From NCBI RefSeq assembly GCF_964237555.1, contig NC_091439.1, positions 60,635,230 through 60,699,229 on the forward strand: a stretch of DNA of 64,000 nt. Direction: 5' to 3'. Source of the DNA: Oryctolagus cuniculus (lineage: Eukaryota; Chordata; Mammalia; Lagomorpha; Leporidae). Each line of letters opens with the position of its first letter. Position 1 is the stretch's first letter. The notes under the pieces are model-generated. The model searched no databases. It had not been told where the DNA came from and saw only the letters and a program-made list of their open reading frames with translations. Position numbers and translations under genes: made by a program. Below, one piece after another: positions 59,990 through 64,000 of this stretch.

Positions 59990-60607
59990 TAATAGATTTC
60001 ATGATTTTCCTGATAGGAGGGGACCTATTTTCAAAGACAAGTAGATGAAATATCAGATTTATGTACCATAATTTGCATAAATTGACATCTTATGATCTAG
60101 CAATTATAGTAAATACTGGGTAATATCCAGAGGCCATTCTCTGGTAGTATGACCAATAAATTTCAGATTGGTCAGTTGTTCTGTCATATTTACAGAGCCC
60201 TGATAGATTCCTAGTATCCTTTCCTTGTTCTCACCTCCTTTCAAGCAAGTATCTCCCATCTTCTTAGTGTGTTTCCTCTCTTGATTTGACCAGTACACAT
60301 TGTACACTTATATTGAAATGTCATATATTGAAATGTCTTATGAATATATATAATTATAATAAAAATAATTTAAATTCTTTGTAAGATAATAAAGTACACG
60401 AAACCAAAATGATTTTCTTCTACACTTAGGGATACCATAATAGAAAATAATCCATGCAAATCTGGCACACCATACATTTTGGACAAAATATTACTAAATG
60501 TATCTCCAAAGAGCAGAATTTATATAGTGTAGGAGAAGGTTGATGATGATTAAATTAGCAGTGAGGATGGTGGATTCTGTGATCTTCCCTTCTCTTTCAT
60601 ATATAGA
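59990..60607. other. Unique sequence, no gene seen
   Basis: AT-rich. No gene or repeat recognised. Confidence 0.4.
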
Positions 60608-60612
60608 GATTC

Positions 60613-60718
60613 TGTCGCTCCCCCTCTTCGTGGAGGAACGACACTAAGCCCTGCCTAGGCTTCATATCCGAGTCACGGCACCATCATGTCGCTCCCCCTC
60701 TTCATGGAGGAACGACAC
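60613..60718. repeat. Two 32-bp hairpin repeats at the LTR 3' end
   Basis: The segment from 'tgtcgctcc' to 'aggaacgacac' occurs at 60613-60644 and again at 60687-60718 with one mismatch. Each unit is itself an inverted repeat: the ends tgtcgctcc and ggaacgaca pair with one mismatch. The outer copy forms the LTR terminus next to the TSD. Confidence 0.88.
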
Positions 60719-60950
60719 AGGACCCTGCGCTGTTCTTTTGTCTGCTCGGCCCTCCCCGGGTTTGCTGCTGGTTCTTCCCGGGTTGGCTACTGACCCTTCC
60801 ACCTCCGTGGAAGGGCGGTTCCCCCTGGCCACTTTCCCCACTTCCACAGGGGAGCGGCACACCGCCGGCCGGCTCTCTCGGGGGCTGCACAGGTGTTCCT
60901 TCAGATAGATGTTCCCCTTAGATGTTCCTGGTGCATGTTGTCTCTCTCCT

Positions 60951-60960
60951 CCTTTATAGT
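60951..60960 (-). promoter_or_regulatory. LTR TATA box
   Basis: The minus strand reads 'ctataaagg' about 210 bp from the LTR 5' end, downstream of CCAAT boxes, a standard U3 promoter layout. There is no evidence that it is active. Confidence 0.65.
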
Positions 60961-61172
60961 CCTTTTCCACCAATCCCAACTCTGCTACCCACACGCCGAG
61001 TACGCTGCTCTCCTCCAATCAGGAGCAGGTCCTACAGTTTATTGGTTGAACTGGAGGCAGCTGCGTAGAAGCTGTTTCTCCCTTCTCAGCGCCATATTGT
61101 GGGAGAGCAGATGCATAGAATAAGTCTTAATTCCAGTAACTTAGTCTAGTCCGGGTTGCTCCCCACAGATTC

Positions 61173-64000
61173 CTTTAGTTTGAGAATAGTTTGGGTATTT
61201 ACTGTTGTTTTTTCCTACACTATCTCATTTAACACAGACACATTATATATGAACTTTATGATAAACAACTGAAGAAATTCAGCAGCAGTCAGTAACTTCC
61301 TGTGGAGTAACTTATAAATGTTCTGTTTCTGTAAAAATCCCAAGCGTTTTTGAATATTTAAACTAATGGCAACCCTTCACTAGATTATGTGTTTCTGAAA
61401 ATTGCAGAATGAGTCCTGGCACCATCCGCTTTTCAACCGTGACTCAGATTATTGCTGGCTAGATTTCTAAAGGTCCCAGGGATTTCTTTTAAACACCTTG
61501 TCCTGTCATAGCCCTGATTCTTGATTCTTTCAGTCACTTTCTGAGCAAGCTGTAAAGAAACGCTGCTGAAGGCATTTCCTGTTTCTTTGTACTTTTTTCT
61601 GATTTCTATGACACACTTAATCTGGGTCTTATGCCCTGTCAACTTCTAATAGTTCTAATTGCCCAACTATCTGCTCTTGTGTGATCATAAAATCCTTTTA
61701 ACATTTCACTTTTCCCCTTCAAGACAATGTATCCCAGTTTCCGGAACATGACCTTCAGCTTCTTTCGTAAATACGAAGGCAGAGAATTCATTCAGGCTCT
61801 CAGGAACACAGCCCCATCCGTCACTGACTTCCCACTTATCCTCTTAATGGCCCTATGGATGCTTTGCTGAGTTGTATGCTTTCAATGCCATGAAAGAAGC
61901 TTGCCCTCCGATTTGGTAAATTTTTGCTTCTTTTTTTTCCCCTGGGTCCTCTTCAGAGCTCCCTTTCAAGTATAGAGGATTTGCTTTTCTATTCCTTTAA
62001 AAAATTTGGATCCTTAAAAGGGGAGCTGGAGTCTTTTCTTTGCTGCATCATTCTAGAAGCATTATTTTTGACCTTGATCTTGTAAAATGCTAAGCAAATT
62101 TACCACTTATTAGTGGGACCGGCATTCTGAGTGATGCCGAGTTTTTAAAAACCACTTCCTCTCTATTTGTCCTGACCTTAATTCAGTTTGATTTGTCTTC
62201 TTCAGAATTAATGATTATATGCTTTATTTTATTTTCTGTCTTCCTAAATCTCCATGTTGTCTCTAAACACCTCTAGCTTCTATTTGAGATTAAATCATAT
62301 GCTTAATGAGATTTAACTATAGCTTCCTATATTTTCTCTTTCCTTTAAGTCCTAAATATTATTTAATACTAACCCTGGCATTCTCTCCTTCCTTTTTGGA
62401 TGCTGTACTCACTAAATTAGAAATGAGCTTTGTACCAGATCCCGCCTTCCTTCCTCCACTTGATGTAATCCTGTCCCTTGCCTAGGTAATTGAAATCTCC
62501 CACTATTACCACCCTGCCCTTTTCTTGCTCTGTGCGTGTACGTGTGCGTGTGTATGAGTGGTGTTCATTTCTGACAAGACAGGCTGTACCGTTCCTGTTA
62601 TCACATTTTTGACCAATTTACAATGCACAATTCCTGTCCTTCATCGCAGCTCATTTCAGAAATCTTCCATTCAAGTATTACCAATTTTCCCCATAAACAA
62701 AGCAGGATCATTTTATTTCTGTTGATTCTTACAAATATGAGTAGCTAATATAGAGTTGTCATTAAAAGGTTTATAAAAGCCTCGGATTAATGTACTCACA
62801 TTAACAAGGTTTTGTTAAACAACAATGGACCACTTTATGTAAGCAATTACATGTGGTGGCTAAGAAATAATTGTGATATATGCACATGCCGCATGTATGC
62901 TGATGACCTTAGAAAATGGCCGCATATTTTAAAAAGAAACAGAGCCCTGCATATAAAGGAAATTCTGAAAATCTAGGAGCAGTCTTTGGATTGTTTGCTG
63001 CCACTGCTTCTAGGCAACAGGCAAGAGATGTTTACAATCTGGGCTCTCCCCTGCCCCCATCTCTGGAAGCTTTTCATCTGCTGCTGCTGCTGCTGTTGAT
63101 AGAACTACAAGACCCAGTGCCCGGATAATGCCCCTCCTCCACCTCACTTCAATCTCCTGGAGCCCAGCTGTTAGGGCCTATCTAGCTAATCACCCCCTTT
63201 GCCACGAGGCTCGTTTGTGGAAGTTAATGTCATGTTCAGAGAGGACAGTGCTGCAGGGAGAGGAGAGGATTTGATTTCGCATTTTACCTGTGAGAAAAAC
63301 AGCATCAGGAGTAAGGGAGCTCTCTTGTCCTTGATGCTCAATTTCGCTGTCACTCACCCTCCTTGGCTTTGGGGTAGCCCAGTGAAGTGGGATCAGGTTC
63401 TCCAGCTTGAGAGCAGAACTTAGAAAAGGGACCCTTGGCCCCAGCTTCACAAAAGCAGTTTTTCTCAAGCTGATGCTCATATTTTCCACAATGTTAAGCA
63501 AACAGAAAGGAATATGATTTTAGTTTACTCTCTAGAAGCACGAAACCTCCATGTATTTGCAAAATGAATGGGTGGGGATTTAAGCAAACAGCAACCAGAG
63601 CAGAATATCATATTCTAAAGGCAACTATGTTTGGCCTTAGGAAACGATAATTAATATCTCCCTTATATTGTGGAAAGTGAAGGGAAGATCTTTGAAAAAA
63701 GAAGGAAAGATATGTTGAGGGAGAGAAGGGAAAGCAAAATGAGGACTGGGGCTGTCAGGCCAAGGTTATTGTCCCAGTTGCCAGGAAACCTCTTACACCT
63801 TGTTGTGATACCACCCAGCGCTGGCTCAGCCTGGCCAAATAGAATAGCTGCTGAATTTCCAACACATCAGTTCAGCAAAGGCTGAGTGAGAATCTTAGGG
63901 ATGGTCGAGAGACCTCAATTTCCTCACTTGAGGGGAGGTTGGACTAGATATTCTGTTAAGCTTCCTTTCTCTCAACTTGCTCTGACAATTTTCTCAGGAT
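61173..64000. other. Unique sequence, no confirmed gene
   Basis: 2.8 kb nearly free of recognised repeats, with GC content rising after 62900. A (CTG)n-like run lies at 63078-63096, and a possible old MIR-class fragment near 63890-63980 ('gaggttggactagat'). Open frames at 62916-63128, 63199-63423 and 63190-63501 overlap on opposite strands and have no domain. The low repeat content is compatible with conserved regulatory DNA, but nothing specific is seen. Confidence 0.4.
61433..62050 (-). pseudogene. Possible decayed coding sequence, unidentified
   Basis: The minus strand has consecutive protein-like stretches in different frames: 61433-61642 (with SLQLAQKVTERIKNQGYDRTRC) and, to its right, pieces translating to KLKVMFRKLGYI and EEDPGEKKEAKIYQIGGQASF. 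The first stretch vaguely resembles SANT/trihelix-like DNA-binding domains. There are stops between them, no poly(A) and no identified parent gene. It may equally be chance. Confidence 0.2.

Larger units (their letters stand above)
60613..61167 (-). mobile_element. Solo endogenous retrovirus LTR
   Basis: 555 bp on the minus strand starting TGTGGGGAGC (61167) and ending GGAGCGACA (60613), flanked by a 5-bp TSD GATTC at 60608-60612 and 61168-61172. It is distinctly GC-rich compared with the surroundings. Several CCAAT boxes (complement 'attgg' near 61040 and others) precede a TATA box. No viral gene or second LTR is present, so the provirus was probably lost by LTR-LTR recombination. The minus-strand frames at 60662-61018 and 60702-60890 are incidental. 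The ERV class was not determined. Confidence 0.85.

Noticed and set aside
60662..61018. 118-residue open frame
   Set aside because: Lies wholly inside the solo LTR across the TATA and U5 region, with no retroviral or cellular domain.
1..64000. CRISPR array, operon or prokaryotic system
   Set aside because: Intergenic mammalian sequence with retrotransposons throughout. No regularly spaced repeats other than microsatellites.

Overview
This window is vertebrate, and specifically lagomorph, nuclear DNA, most likely European rabbit or a close relative. The diagnosis rests on about twenty copies of the lagomorph C-type SINE: a tRNA-derived head with box B-like GGTTCTAGTCC, the GGCCCAAGTCCTTGGGCC core, a CT-rich block and an AATAAATAAAT tail. 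It also rests on young L1 elements whose 3' ends finish in a shared TTAAATAAAAGTT tail. I found no convincing host protein-coding exon, rRNA, tRNA gene, CpG island or CRISPR array. The long open frames are L1 ORF2 fragments or read-through of antisense L1 3' UTR. One 200-N assembly gap lies at 17310-17509.

Layout: 1-5158 holds a MIR, two adjacent SINEs and an old L1 interrupted by a SINE-L1 chimera. 5159-9608 is an older minus-strand L1 with SINE insertions. 9609-17309 is mostly unique sequence with MIRs and four SINEs. 17510-23775 is a nest of plus-strand L1s dominated by a young 5'-truncated copy (18514-23428). 23776-28362 is mostly unique with a MaLR LTR and two SINEs. 28363-34520 is a young minus-strand L1 with nearly all of ORF2, itself interrupted by another L1 (30338-31239). 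34535-43770 is a mosaic of MaLR LTRs, SINEs and older L1s, including ORF1 and 5' UTR of an old copy. 43771-49686 is mixed unique sequence, SINEs, MIR, old L1 and a Tigger-like fragment. 49687-52776 is another plus-strand L1. 52777-59985 has SINEs, short L1 tails, a MaLR LTR and two mariner-type MITEs. 60613-61167 is a solo endogenous retroviral LTR. 61173-64000 is essentially unique.

The elements share one machinery. L1 ORF2 protein (endonuclease plus reverse transcriptase) makes L1 copies and also mobilises the C SINEs in trans, which explains the A-rich tails and target-site duplications (TSDs) on both classes. I see no new defence or metabolic system. The most informative observations are rearrangements: a SINE-L1 template-switch chimera, a 46-bp perfect inverted copy patched into an L1 3' UTR, a duplicated 3'-UTR module shared by three young L1s, and a one-base ORF2 deletion shared by two L1 copies that otherwise look independent.
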